Below are positions 51,912-60,487 of a DNA stretch of 64,000 bases, piece by piece (the stretch's first letter is position 1; each line of letters starts with the position of its first letter). Where the stretch lies: contig JBBRXX010000004.1 in assembly GCA_038238245.1 (NCBI GenBank), positions 1 through 64,000 on the forward strand, in the 5' to 3' direction. The notes under the pieces are model-generated. The model saw only the letters and a program-made list of their open reading frames with translations. It searched no databases and had not been told where the DNA came from. This DNA is from DASQHW01 sp038238245 (GTDB lineage: Bacteria; Actinomycetota; Acidimicrobiia; IMCC26256; PALSA-610). The position numbers and the translations under genes were made by a program.

Positions 51912-53125
51912 CGCGTCGCCGCGTCGCGGTGCTCGGTGCCGGGATCATGGGCGGCTCGACCGCACTCCACCTCGCGCGCCTTGGAGTACCGGTCACCGTG
52001 TTCGATCACGAGGACGCGCCGTTCCGCGGCGCCAGCCGATGGAACGAGGGCAAGATCCACCTCGGGTTCCTGTACGCCGCCGATCCGACCCTCGACACCG
52101 CGCGCGCCGTGCTCCCAGGAGGCCTCGACTTCAAGCACCAGGTCGAGACGCTGACTGCGATCGTGCTGGGCCCCGTCACCACGCCGGGGGACGACCTCTA
52201 TCTCGTGCATCGCGACTCCGTGACGGCACCGGAGGCTGCGGCGCGCTACTTCGCCGCGGTTGCCGAGCTCGTGCGCTCGCACCCGGAGGCGCACCGCTAT
52301 CTCACGGACGTGTCGCGCGCGGTCGTCGAGCCTCTGTCGTCCGCCGACCTCTTGGACCTCGCCGACCCGTCGGTCGTCGTCGCCGGCTTTCGTGTCCCCG
52401 AGCGCTCTGTCAACACCAACCAGGTCGCGGACGCGTTCGTCGACGCGCTCGAGAGTGAGCCCCTTATCGAGCTGAGCCTGGGCCGGCACGTCACGGGCGT
52501 AACGCCCGCCCACGAGCATCCGGGCTGCTGGGTCGTGCACACCACCGACGGGCGCGTCGGCGACGGGCCCTTCGACGCGGTCGTGAACGCGCTCTGGGAG
52601 GGTCGGCCGCGCATCGACCGCACCGTCGGTCACCGGCCGGACCTGGCCGAACATCACCGGTATCGGGTGTCGCTGTTCGTGCGTACCGCGACCGCGCTCG
52701 AGGCACGCAGCGCGGTATTGGCCGTGGGCGCGTTCGGGGACGTGAAGAGCTACAGCGGACGCGACTTCTACCTCTCCTGGTATCCGACGGGGCTGCTTGC
52801 CCGCGCGGAGTCGGTCGACCCGCCACCCGTACCCGCACTGCGCGACGGCGACCGGAAGCGCATCGCCACGGAGGTGTTCGCGGCGTTGGGCGACGTCCTG
52901 CCGTGGGTGCGCAGCATCGCGCGCGCGGCCTCGGAAGTCCGTGTGCAGGGCGGCTGGGTGTACTCGCAGGGCGGTGGTTCCCTCGACGATCCTGTCGCCG
53001 GGGTCCACCGGCGGAACCGTCTCGGCATCACCCGGCTCGGCTCGTACTTCTCGGTCGACACCGGCAAGTACTCCGTCGCGCCGACGCTCGCCGAGCGACT
53101 CGCTCGCGCGGTCGCCGAGGTGTGA
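51908..53125 (+). CDS. FAD-dependent oxidoreductase (DAO/glycine oxidase family)
   Basis: The 405-aa protein begins VAVLGAGIMGGSTALHLARLGVPVTVFDHEDAPFRGASRWNEGKIHLG, the FAD site of D-amino acid oxidase-like flavoproteins, and ends around YFSVDTGKYSVAPTLAERL. The substrate domain (about residues 200-330) is atypical. It overlaps the glycosyltransferase gene by four bases and may oxidise an amine or hydroxyl on the cluster product. No cofactor-linked Cys is apparent. Confidence 0.82.
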   Translation: MTRRRVAVLGAGIMGGSTALHLARLGVPVTVFDHEDAPFRGASRWNEGKIHLGFLYAADPTLDTARAVLPGGLDFKHQVETLTAIVLGPVTTPGDDLYLVHRDSVTAPEAAARYFAAVAELVRSHPEAHRYLTDVSRAVVEPLSSADLLDLADPSVVVAGFRVPERSVNTNQVADAFVDALESEPLIELSLGRHVTGVTPAHEHPGCWVVHTTDGRVGDGPFDAVVNALWEGRPRIDRTVGHRPDLAEHHRYRVSLFVRTATALEARSAVLAVGAFGDVKSYSGRDFYLSWYPTGLLARAESVDPPPVPALRDGDRKRIATEVFAALGDVLPWVRSIARAASEVRVQGGWVYSQGGGSLDDPVAGVHRRNRLGITRLGSYFSVDTGKYSVAPTLAERLARAVAEV

Positions 53126-53155
53126 CGCGGCGGGGAGCCGTGTGATCATTGCCAG

Positions 53156-53890
53156 GTGCTTCGTGAGGACGAGTTGGCGGCATTCCGGCGGGACGGGTTC
53201 CACCGAGGTGCCCGGGTCGCGTCGGTGCGCGACATGCACGGCATCCGGGAGCGCATCGACGCGTGCCTGGCCGAGCCGGTTGTGGCCGATCACCCCGATG
53301 TGCACCGCCACCTCGACAACCGCGCGGTCTACGACCTCTGTGCGCATCCGGAGATCGTGGAGCGGGTGGCGTCGATACTTGGCTCGGACCTCCTCGTTTG
53401 GCACTCCCGCGTGTTCCACAAGCGCGACGACGAACCGCCGATCCCGTGGCACCAGGACGGGGTCTACTGGAACCTCGAGCCCCTCGTGTCGGTCTCGGCA
53501 TGGATCGCGATCGACCGCGCCGAACGCGGCAACGCCTGCGTCGACGTCATCCCCGGATCCCACCTCGAGCGGGTACCCCACGCGCGTATCTCGACGGCCG
53601 GTCGCTTCGGGCACCGTGCCGATCCCGACCACGTCGACGCGTCCGCCGCGGTGGCCCTCCCCTTGGAACCGGGCGAGTTCTTCCTGTTCGACACCTGGCT
53701 TCTGCATTCGTCGGCGGCGAACACCTCAGGCAGACGCCGGACGGCACTGTCGGTGCGGTACACCACCCCCGACGTGACCGTGGCCGTGCAGACGTTGTCG
53801 CCGATGGTCCCCGGGTACGGCGTCCAAGTCGTTCGGGGTCAGGACCGGAACCGGAGGAACCCGGTGGCGCCACCGCCCCCGCGCGGTTGA
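53156..53890 (+). CDS. Phytanoyl-CoA dioxygenase-family (PhyH) protein
   Basis: The 244-aa protein has the iron ligands HQD (PWHQDGVYWNLEPL, near residue 100) and the distal His in DTWLLHSSAANTSGRRRTALSVRYT, with the 2-oxoglutarate Arg pattern. This family of non-haem iron enzymes hydroxylates or halogenates diverse molecules. The GTG is the only start before the conserved N-terminus. The last 52 nt overlap the 3' end of the convergent monooxygenase gene. Confidence 0.87.
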   Translation: MLREDELAAFRRDGFHRGARVASVRDMHGIRERIDACLAEPVVADHPDVHRHLDNRAVYDLCAHPEIVERVASILGSDLLVWHSRVFHKRDDEPPIPWHQDGVYWNLEPLVSVSAWIAIDRAERGNACVDVIPGSHLERVPHARISTAGRFGHRADPDHVDASAAVALPLEPGEFFLFDTWLLHSSAANTSGRRRTALSVRYTTPDVTVAVQTLSPMVPGYGVQVVRGQDRNRRNPVAPPPPRG

Positions 53891-55122
53891 TCGCGTCCGC
53901 GTGTCTGCGTGATGGCCTTCCGACGCGCACGTTTCCCGTACAGCGTGCGGACCGCGGGGCCGACGCGATGGCGCAGCGTGCGCAAGAACCCGACTGAGTC
54001 CACGGCCTTGTAGAGCCGGTAGTAGAGCTTCGGCGGGAGCTTCGGCAACAGCGGGTCGCGCCGCGAGCTGAGCAGCGCGAACAGTGCCGGCGCCGGCATG
54101 TCCATGTAGCGCGAGAGCTGCTCGAACCACTGCTGGCTGAAACGCGCCTCGGTGTGCGGACCCACGAGCGCGGCTCGGCGGTCTGCGTCGTACGCGGCCA
54201 GCGCCGCAGCGACCGTCGGCCTCTGCTGCAGCTCGCGCGCCAGTGCGATCGCGTCCTGCAATGCAAGTCGCATGCCCGACCCGATCGAGAAGTGTGTCGT
54301 GTGCGCTGCGTCGCCCATCAGGACGACCTTGCCGGCGTACCACCGTTCGTTGGTGACGGTGGGGAAGTTCAGCCACGACAGCGTCGCATCCTCGCGTCCG
54401 GGGCTGCTCATCAGGGACTCGCCCTTCAGCTGGTCGGCAAAGAGCTGCTCGAGGATGCGGAGGCTCTCGCATGCCGAGGCATCCTGGAGTCCGAGCCCCC
54501 GCCAGGTCTCCTCGGAGCACTCGACGATGCATGTGCTCGCGAGCTCGTCGAACGCGTACGCGTAGAACCAGATCCATCCTGCGTCGCTGTGCACGAAGCC
54601 GAACGTGAACTTGTCGAACACCTTCGTCGTGCCGAGCCACACAAACTTGTTCTTTCCAGCGACGATATTCGTTCCGAAGCTTTCGCGGTCACGGTCGCGG
54701 AGCACGCTTCGCACGCCGTCACACGCGACGACGACGTCGGCGTCGGCGAACTCCATCGTGTCGGTGACGTCCGTATCGAACCGGATGTCGACACCGAGTG
54801 CGGTGGCGCGTTCGGTCAGGATGTCGAGCACCGTCGCGCGTGAGATGGCGTAGCAACCGCCTTCGTGCTCGACGCGCTCACCTTGCAGATCGAGCACAAG
54901 GCCGCGCCACTGAAACGCCGCATCCGCGATGCGCGTCGCGGTGACCGGGTCGGTCGCCTGTAGGTCGTCGAGCAAGTCGTCCCAAACGGTGACGCCCCAG
55001 CCGCCCGCGTAACCGGGTGACCGTCGCTCGTACACCACGATGTCGTGACTCGGGTCCGCGCGCTTCATCAATATCGACACGTACAAGCCCGCGGGACCAC
55101 CCCCCACGCAGATGATCCGCAT
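53839..55122 (-). CDS. FAD monooxygenase of the anthraniloyl/salicylyl-CoA hydroxylase type
   Basis: The 427-aa flavoprotein starts MRIICVGGGPAGLYVSILMKRADP and has VVVACDGVRSVLRD, KNKFVWLGTTKVFDKFTFGFV, AYAFDELASTCIVECSEETW and the FAD motif GDAAHTTHFSIGSGMRLALQDA. This pattern is close to the N-terminal monooxygenase of anthraniloyl-CoA monooxygenase and salicylyl-CoA 5-hydroxylase, here without the reductase half. GAGGGG precedes the ATG at 55122. A basic tail of about 30 residues ends the protein. It may hydroxylate an aromatic moiety of the cluster product. Confidence 0.85.
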   Translation of the reverse strand: MRIICVGGGPAGLYVSILMKRADPSHDIVVYERRSPGYAGGWGVTVWDDLLDDLQATDPVTATRIADAAFQWRGLVLDLQGERVEHEGGCYAISRATVLDILTERATALGVDIRFDTDVTDTMEFADADVVVACDGVRSVLRDRDRESFGTNIVAGKNKFVWLGTTKVFDKFTFGFVHSDAGWIWFYAYAFDELASTCIVECSEETWRGLGLQDASACESLRILEQLFADQLKGESLMSSPGREDATLSWLNFPTVTNERWYAGKVVLMGDAAHTTHFSIGSGMRLALQDAIALARELQQRPTVAAALAAYDADRRAALVGPHTEARFSQQWFEQLSRYMDMPAPALFALLSSRRDPLLPKLPPKLYYRLYKAVDSVGFLRTLRHRVGPAVRTLYGKRARRKAITQTRGRDQPRGGGGATGFLRFRS

Positions 55123-55372
55123 TCCCAACCCCTCTCCCCGCTACGGATCGTGCCTGTGAAATCCCGGTGAGTCAGCGCCATTCGCGCGACGATTTTCCGA
55201 CGATCCCGCGACCATCCGCGATGACGCGATACGCGCATCCGACAATTGGCGCGACTCGTCGCGCGATCGCGTGACGAGTGCCGAAATCCGGACCGCGGGA
55301 TCGCCGCAAGTTTTCTGGTTGGGCGGTAACGAACGGCGCTTCTGCGGTGTGATCTCATCGGTGCAGCCACTT

Positions 55373-55870
55373 ATGGGGACGCAGCGGTCGATCGTGGGCA
55401 AGGCTCCGGAGCTCGATGCCGCCCTGGTGCGGGAGCTCTATCGCCCATTGTGTCGGTTCGCGGCGGCGATCGGGTGGCCGGCGATCGAACCGGACGATCT
55501 CGTGCAAGAGGCACTCGAGCATGCGCTGCGTATCGGTCCGTTGCATGAGTTGCAGAACCCGTTGTCGTACCTGTGCCGCGCAATGGTGAACATCACGTCG
55601 AATGCGCGCCGGTCGTCGGGCCGGCGTTGGCGCGCGTTGGCCCGTTTGACGCGCACGGCCGAGCCGGCACCGGCGGTCTATCCCTCTGATCTGGCGATGC
55701 TGCACGTGATGTCGCCCGACGTGCGTGCCGCGGTGTACCTGGCCGAGGTCGAGCGGTGGACATACGCCGAGATCGGGCGTCTGGTCGGCTGCACAGAAGC
55801 GGCCGCGCGTACCCGCGCCGCCCGCGGTCGACGCGCAATGCGCGCAGCGATGGAGGCCGACGATGCCTGA
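55373..55870 (+). CDS. ECF-type RNA polymerase sigma factor
   Basis: The 165-aa protein has a sigma-2-like region with EPDDLVQEALEHALR (near residue 41) and a sigma-4-like helix-turn-helix AVYLAEVERWTYAEIGRLVGC followed by TEAAARTRAARGRRAMR. It directs polymerase to a small regulon. The ATG 55373 is preferred from domain layout, but GTG 55349 and 55271 are in frame. Its end overlaps the next gene by eight bases, typical of a sigma/anti-sigma pair. The divergent monooxygenase gene (gap 250 nt) may belong to the regulon. Confidence 0.85.
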   Translation: MGTQRSIVGKAPELDAALVRELYRPLCRFAAAIGWPAIEPDDLVQEALEHALRIGPLHELQNPLSYLCRAMVNITSNARRSSGRRWRALARLTRTAEPAPAVYPSDLAMLHVMSPDVRAAVYLAEVERWTYAEIGRLVGCTEAAARTRAARGRRAMRAAMEADDA

Positions 55871-57374
55871 CTGGCGGGAGGTGCTGGAGCGCGTTGCGGA
55901 GTCGGGCCATCGCGCCGGCGCCGACGTCGTGTACCGGCGCGCGGTACGCGCCACGAACACCGCCGCGCAGGGTGACCGGCCGACGCGCCGGCAACGGACC
56001 GCGCGATTGGCTGCTGCTGTGTGCGCGGTCGCGGTGATCGTCGCACTCATCGTGGCCACCGTGGTCGTTGCGAGTCGTCGTGACAATGTGCGCGTTGAGA
56101 TCCGTCCGGAACGCCCTGCGCGACCACAAACGCCGACGTCTCATGCGAGCGGTACGGCCGGATCGCACTGCCCGGCGGGCCAGGACACGGTGGGTGTGAA
56201 GGGCGACACGATCACACTGGGTACGAGCCTGGCCCAGTCGGGGGTGAACGCGGCGTACACGGCGATCCTGCAGGGGGAACGCGCCTACTTCGAGTATGTC
56301 AACTCGCAGGGCGGCGTCGAGGTGCCCAAGGGGAGCGGCAAGCGGTACAAGGTCAGGCTCGTCGCCAAGGATGACGGGTACGACCCGGCGCGCACGGTCG
56401 CGAACGTTGATTCTTTGATCACCGACGCCAAGGTCTTCGCGCTCTTCAACGTGGTGGGTACCCGGAACAACCTTGCCGTGCGTGACACGGCGAGGAGCAA
56501 ATGTGTACCTGACCTGCTCGCGGGTTCGGGCGCCGTGCAGTGGGGCAACACGAGATTCCCGTGGATGTTGGGTTCTGAGTTCGTGCCGTACCCGCTGGAG
56601 GTGCGCGCATTTGTCGACTATCTCAAGCAGCACAAGCCCGACGCCAAGATCGCAGTCCTGAAGGCCAACGACGACTTCGGTCAGTCGTACGCCGACACGC
56701 TGCAAGAGCTCGTCAAGGGCACAACCTTGTCGATCGTCCAGCAGCAGGGCTACGACCCCGAAACCCTCGAGGTGAAATCCCAAGTCCAGAGCCTCGCTGC
56801 CACGCACGCCGACGCGTTCCTGCTCGGTGCCACGCTGCTCGCGTGTCCCAGCGCGCTGACCGCAATGGGCGATGCCGGCTGGAAGCCGATCGTCTACATG
56901 TCAGCGACGTGTGCGTCCAAGAGCCTCCTTGATGTCGCAGGACAGAACGCCAATGGCGTGCTCACCGTCACGCCGCTGCTGGACCCCGCCGACCCAACCA
57001 ACGACAACAAGCCCGAGATGCGGCTGTACAAGGAGCAAGTTGCAAAGTACGAGTCGCGTGCGGAGGCCAGCGACTCGCTCGTCGCATACGGCTGGACGAC
57101 CGCGGCCGTGATGACGCAAATCCTGGAACGCTCACCGAAGCTCGACCGCCGCGCGGTCATGGACACCGCGCGGACGCTGAAGGATGTCACACACGCGGGT
57201 CTCGAGCTCCCTGACGCGTCGTGGAATACCGGAGCGACCGATTGGTTCCTCGGTGAGACGTTCCAGCTCGTCACCTACGACACCGCCACTCGGCACACCG
57301 CGGCACAAGGTCAACTCACCGACCTCGACGGCCAGACAGCCGCGATGTCGCCGCTCACCCTGCTCCGTTCGTAA
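55863..57374 (+). CDS. Membrane-anchored LivK-like ligand-binding protein, possible anti-sigma sensor
   Basis: The 503-aa protein has a cytoplasmic N-terminus (residues 1-47) with GHRAGADVVYRRAVRA, one membrane helix (about 48-70), a linker with Pro and Thr (about 80-100), and a type 1 periplasmic binding domain of branched-chain amino acid receptors (ITLGTSLAQSGVNAAYTAILQGERAYFEYVN from about 117; DDGYDPARTVANVDSLI; SLVAYGWTTAAVM). It is not a lipoprotein and has no transporter genes beside it. Overlap with the sigma gene suggests it senses a ligand and controls the sigma factor. Confidence 0.85.
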   Translation: MPDWREVLERVAESGHRAGADVVYRRAVRATNTAAQGDRPTRRQRTARLAAAVCAVAVIVALIVATVVVASRRDNVRVEIRPERPARPQTPTSHASGTAGSHCPAGQDTVGVKGDTITLGTSLAQSGVNAAYTAILQGERAYFEYVNSQGGVEVPKGSGKRYKVRLVAKDDGYDPARTVANVDSLITDAKVFALFNVVGTRNNLAVRDTARSKCVPDLLAGSGAVQWGNTRFPWMLGSEFVPYPLEVRAFVDYLKQHKPDAKIAVLKANDDFGQSYADTLQELVKGTTLSIVQQQGYDPETLEVKSQVQSLAATHADAFLLGATLLACPSALTAMGDAGWKPIVYMSATCASKSLLDVAGQNANGVLTVTPLLDPADPTNDNKPEMRLYKEQVAKYESRAEASDSLVAYGWTTAAVMTQILERSPKLDRRAVMDTARTLKDVTHAGLELPDASWNTGATDWFLGETFQLVTYDTATRHTAAQGQLTDLDGQTAAMSPLTLLRS

Positions 57375-57470
57375 CCACAGTGCGATCGCCGTCCACGAGG
57401 TCGATGCCGATCGTCAACGAGTGCTTCGGTAGGAAGTGGCGGCGACCGAATCGGAACACGAGGCAACGCC

Positions 57471-57529
57471 TGAGAGCGACGACCGACCAGCCGCACTCCG
57501 GCATGTGTATGTGTCGGTCGCCGCTCTCA
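57471..57529. repeat. 17-bp inverted repeat downstream of the sensor gene
   Basis: TGAGAGCGACGACCGAC (57471-57487) pairs with the complement of 57513-57529 at 16 of 17 positions, with a 25-nt loop. It is about 100 nt after the sensor stop and may be its terminator, although no T-run follows. Confidence 0.65.
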
Positions 57530-57542
57530 TACACCTCCGCGC

Positions 57543-57788
57543 TCAGACGCGCTCCAGGGCATAGCCGTTCTCCGCGTGCTGGGTGATGTCGAGACCAAGG
57601 TCCTCGTGGTCTTCGGTCGCGCGGATGCCGCCCGGCAAGATCGCCTTGAGCGCCGCCCCGATGGCGTACGAGACCGCGAACGAGAACACCAGCACTGCGC
57701 CCACCGCGATGAGTTGCTCACCGAAAAGTGACCGCATCTCTGCCACGGAGTCGTCGGCAAGCAAGGAGAACACGATTACCTGTCGCAT
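57543..57788 (-). pseudogene. amtB: C-terminal remnant of an ammonium transporter gene
   Basis: The minus-strand frame ends with GEQLIAVGAVLVFSFAVSYAIGAALKAI, then GGIRATEDHEDLGLDITQHAENGYALE, which matches the last membrane helix and the cytosolic tail of Amt/Mep ammonium transporters. The upstream sequence beyond about 57788 is unrelated and the nine or more preceding helices are missing, so the gene is truncated. Confidence 0.75.
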
Positions 57789-58045
57789 GCCATTTGCGCG
57801 CGGGTGCTCCTCGACGCGGACGGCATTCGGGGGCTCGGTCGAACGTGGATCGAGCCGCGCGAATGTCAGGGCCACAACAGTTCGGTGCGCGATTGGCGAA
57901 AGACGTCTTCAAACGACCGAACCGGTGGCTCCACGAATAGCCTTACGTCTCTTCTGATCAACGGGCGATGGTCAGCATTCCCAAGACTTGTGTTCGCGCC
58001 GCGTCGTCGGGGAGAACAAGCTCGACCTCGGAACGCGGTGGTGCA
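57789..58045. other. Intergenic stretch without recognisable gene
   Basis: The part upstream of the amt remnant and before the 58060 gene shows no family-like frame. The 5' end of a broken transporter gene probably once lay here, replaced by unrelated sequence. Confidence 0.5.
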
Positions 58046-58051
58046 TAGATT
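58046..58051 (+). promoter_or_regulatory. -10 box TAGATT, probable leaderless start
   Basis: TAGATT is followed by eight bases and ATG 58060. It supports the reality of the small gene that follows. Confidence 0.5.
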
Positions 58052-58059
58052 TGCGGTGC

Positions 58060-58455
58060 ATGCCGACCTATCGCTACCGCCGGGCGGACGACGCCGAGCC
58101 GGTTGAGGTAGTCGCGGCCTCGTACGAGCTCGGGCCATCCGGTGTCGCCGTCTTTCGGGACGTGACCGAGGAGAACGGCGAGCCGCTTCGAAGGACTGTC
58201 GAGGTACGACGCGTGCGCATGACAGGCGTCGTCGAGGCACCCGTGCGCTTGGACGCGCGCGACGTGCAAGTGCGTGGCGAAGCACTTTTTCGGGCGCGCG
58301 AGGTCCAGAGACAGCGGCTGGAGGCCCTTCTTCGCGCGAGCGACGGCGATGCGGTGCCCGGAGCGACACCGAAGCGCCTCGACGCGCTGCTTCGTGCGCG
58401 TGACCTCGAGCTCAGCCAGGAGAGGTTCGCGTTTTCACGAGCGGAAGAGCACTAA
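58060..58455 (+). CDS. Hypothetical charged protein with a duplicated helix
   Basis: The 131-aa product is rich in Arg, Glu and Val. Its second half repeats a RxxRLxALLRARD/ASD-type helix (QRLEALLRASDG, then KRLDALLRARDLELSQ). The first part (PTYRYRRADDAEPVEVVAASYELG) resembles a small beta-rich domain. I recognise no family. Codon positions have the GC bias expected for coding DNA here, and a -10 box lies eight bases before the ATG. Confidence 0.55.
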   Translation: MPTYRYRRADDAEPVEVVAASYELGPSGVAVFRDVTEENGEPLRRTVEVRRVRMTGVVEAPVRLDARDVQVRGEALFRAREVQRQRLEALLRASDGDAVPGATPKRLDALLRARDLELSQERFAFSRAEEH

Positions 58456-58638
58456 CTCCCTGCGATGCAGGTGTGGACCTCTTCTCATTGCAACTATTGC
58501 GGTTGTCCACAGACCGGCGAAGTTCCGGATTCGTGGTCCGACAAGGCGTGACAAGTGGGTTGGGCCGTTGCCGGCCGGGTAGTCCGCCTAGGCGCGGGTC
58601 AAGCTGGCAGTCGCACGACTCCGCTCCTCGCTGCGAAT

Positions 58639-58674
58639 GATGGTGCCTCCCTACCCCTACAGGGAGGCATCATC
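58639..58674. terminator. Hairpin downstream of the cytidylyltransferase gene
   Basis: GATGGTGCCTCCCT (58639-58652) pairs with AGGGAGGCATCATC (58661-58674) except at one position, around an 8-nt loop. It lies 36 nt after the minus-strand gene's stop, a likely terminator for the exopolysaccharide operon. Confidence 0.65.
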
Positions 58675-58709
58675 GCGTTCGGGCAACCGGCGGGTCAGAC
58701 CACGAATCC

Positions 58710-59129
58710 TCAGGCTCCGAGCGCGCGCCGGCGCAAGGTGCTGGACACGCCTTCCGTATAGGGGAGGAAGACGCACTCGACCCCCAAGGCCTGAAGCTGG
58801 CGTCGAAACTCCTGGTAATTGTCGGCGTCGAACCAGTCGTCTCCGACCACCCACCGGTGGAAGCCGATGCGTTCCCAGATCGCGATCTTGTCCTGCGTGT
58901 GCTGCGGGATGACGGCATCGACGCCGCGCAGCGCGGCGACGAGCTCGCGGCGCTCGTCGTAGGGCACTGCCGGAGCGTGACCCTTGTACTCGTGGATCAA
59001 CTCGTCGGTCGAGACTCCGACGACGAGGGTGTCGCCGAGCGCGGCGGCCGCTTGAATGATCCGAATATGACCCACGTGCAGCAGGTCGAACGCGCCTGCC
59101 GTGTACACGATTCCACCCGAACGTTTCAT
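58710..59129 (-). CDS. Glycerol-3-phosphate/heptose cytidylyltransferase-like nucleotidyltransferase
   Basis: The 139-aa protein has the cytidylyltransferase fold motifs: VYTAGAFDLLHVGHIRIIQAAA with HVGH near the N-terminus, VVGVSTDELIHEYKG, PYDERRELVAALRGVDAVIPQ, and GDDWFDADNYQEFRRQL with the closing ISTLR-type SSTLRRRA. These activate glycerol phosphate (TagD), heptose-phosphate or ribitol-phosphate as CDP/ADP-sugars. AAGGAG precedes the ATG. It is last in a minus-strand run with the polymer ligase gene, so it probably makes an activated building block for the exopolysaccharide. Confidence 0.82.
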   Translation of the reverse strand: MKRSGGIVYTAGAFDLLHVGHIRIIQAAAALGDTLVVGVSTDELIHEYKGHAPAVPYDERRELVAALRGVDAVIPQHTQDKIAIWERIGFHRWVVGDDWFDADNYQEFRRQLQALGVECVFLPYTEGVSSTLRRRALGA

Positions 59130-59152
59130 GCCCACTCCTTGGTGCAATTCCA

Positions 59153-60487
59153 TCATTCCGCCAATCCGTTCCCGCTCGGGCCACTTCGCTCGAGTGGCGC
59201 CTCATTGATCGTGTTTCGCCGCGCGACGCTGAGCCACGCGATGCAGACGAAGAACCATGTGCTCGCGACATTGGTGGTCGCTCCGAGCCCTTCATAGAAG
59301 ATGCCGTCGACGACGAGAAACGTGAGGACACCGAGCATGAGCGCTCGGTCGATACGGAGCCCGGGAAAGGCTCTGATCGGAAGGCGCCGGACGCCGACTA
59401 CCAACGCCAACAAGAGCGCCAGCCAGGTCGCAAGCCCAACCAGACCGAGCTCCACGAACACATTGACGGCCGCGTTGTGACCGCCGCCGAGATTCAGCGT
59501 GTCGTAGAAGAGTCCGCGAGACGATGTGACGCCGTACCCGAACATCGGCTTCTGCTCGATCGCGGTCTTCGCGGTCTGCCACACCTCAGTGCGCGAGTTG
59601 AGCGAGGAGATCTGCGCCTTGGTCTCGCCCCGCTCGAAGTAGTCGACGACGTGCCCCCCGGCGAGGAGGGCAATGGCGATCGCGACGACGATCAGGACGA
59701 TCTGCAGCTCGAGGATGGCCCGGCCGCCTCGCAGCGCCAGGAGCAGGACCAAGATGCCCACGAGGCATCCGGCGACCGCGCCGCGCGTTTGTGATGCGAG
59801 CATTCCTCCGCCGACGATCGCGAGCGCCAGGACGTATGCCGCCCGTGACCAGACGGGGCCGGGGCGGTATCGAGGTGCGGCCGCCAGGTACCCGACGGTC
59901 AGCAGCGCGGCGAGCCCGGTGAGCACGCCCGACACCGTGGGGTGGATCGCCAGCCAGGTGAAGCGTCCGGCTTGCAGCTTCGTCACGGGTGTCGAGTGAA
60001 TGAACGCGCCGTAGACGACGGACGCGGCGATCAGTGCGATGTAGCTGTGCGCGAACCAGTGCAGGTCGGCCCTCGTCGCCTTGCGTGCGGCGACGAGTGT
60101 GAGGCCGAGGAGCACACACATCTGTCCGGCTCGCACCACCGCGTACTGCGGGTACGCCGAGTAAGCGACGGACAGCACCATCAACCCCACGAAGAAGGAG
60201 GCGAGGTAGAGGTGGGGCGGGGTGCGACGCAGGCGCGGCGGACGCCCATGTGCAAACACGAGGTAGAGCCCGACCATGCCGTAGAGCGCGAGCTCCACGA
60301 GGACGAGCCCGTCGATCTTGCCGCCGAACGCGTTATTGGGATCTCGCACACGAAGCTTGTAGTCGCTCGCGACGATGAGGATCAGGGTGCAGATCCCGAA
60401 CCACCATCGACCCCGCGCGTCGGTCCGGAGACGCCGCGACGTCTCCGGAGAAACGAAGGCTCCCGGATGTTGCAACAGATCATTCAT
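59153..60487 (-). CDS. O-antigen ligase/polymerase-like membrane protein
   Basis: The 444-aa protein has about eleven membrane segments with a large periplasmic loop (about residues 295-350) containing SSLNSRTEVWQTAKTAIEQKPMFGYG and GGGHNAAVNVFVELGLVG, the hallmark H-N of WaaL/Wzy-type O-antigen ligases. It probably polymerises or ligates the exopolysaccharide. The ATG at 60487 overlaps the flippase gene's stop. The cytidylyltransferase gene begins 23 nt after this gene ends. Confidence 0.88.
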   Translation of the reverse strand: MNDLLQHPGAFVSPETSRRLRTDARGRWWFGICTLILIVASDYKLRVRDPNNAFGGKIDGLVLVELALYGMVGLYLVFAHGRPPRLRRTPPHLYLASFFVGLMVLSVAYSAYPQYAVVRAGQMCVLLGLTLVAARKATRADLHWFAHSYIALIAASVVYGAFIHSTPVTKLQAGRFTWLAIHPTVSGVLTGLAALLTVGYLAAAPRYRPGPVWSRAAYVLALAIVGGGMLASQTRGAVAGCLVGILVLLLALRGGRAILELQIVLIVVAIAIALLAGGHVVDYFERGETKAQISSLNSRTEVWQTAKTAIEQKPMFGYGVTSSRGLFYDTLNLGGGHNAAVNVFVELGLVGLATWLALLLALVVGVRRLPIRAFPGLRIDRALMLGVLTFLVVDGIFYEGLGATTNVASTWFFVCIAWLSVARRNTINEAPLERSGPSGNGLAE

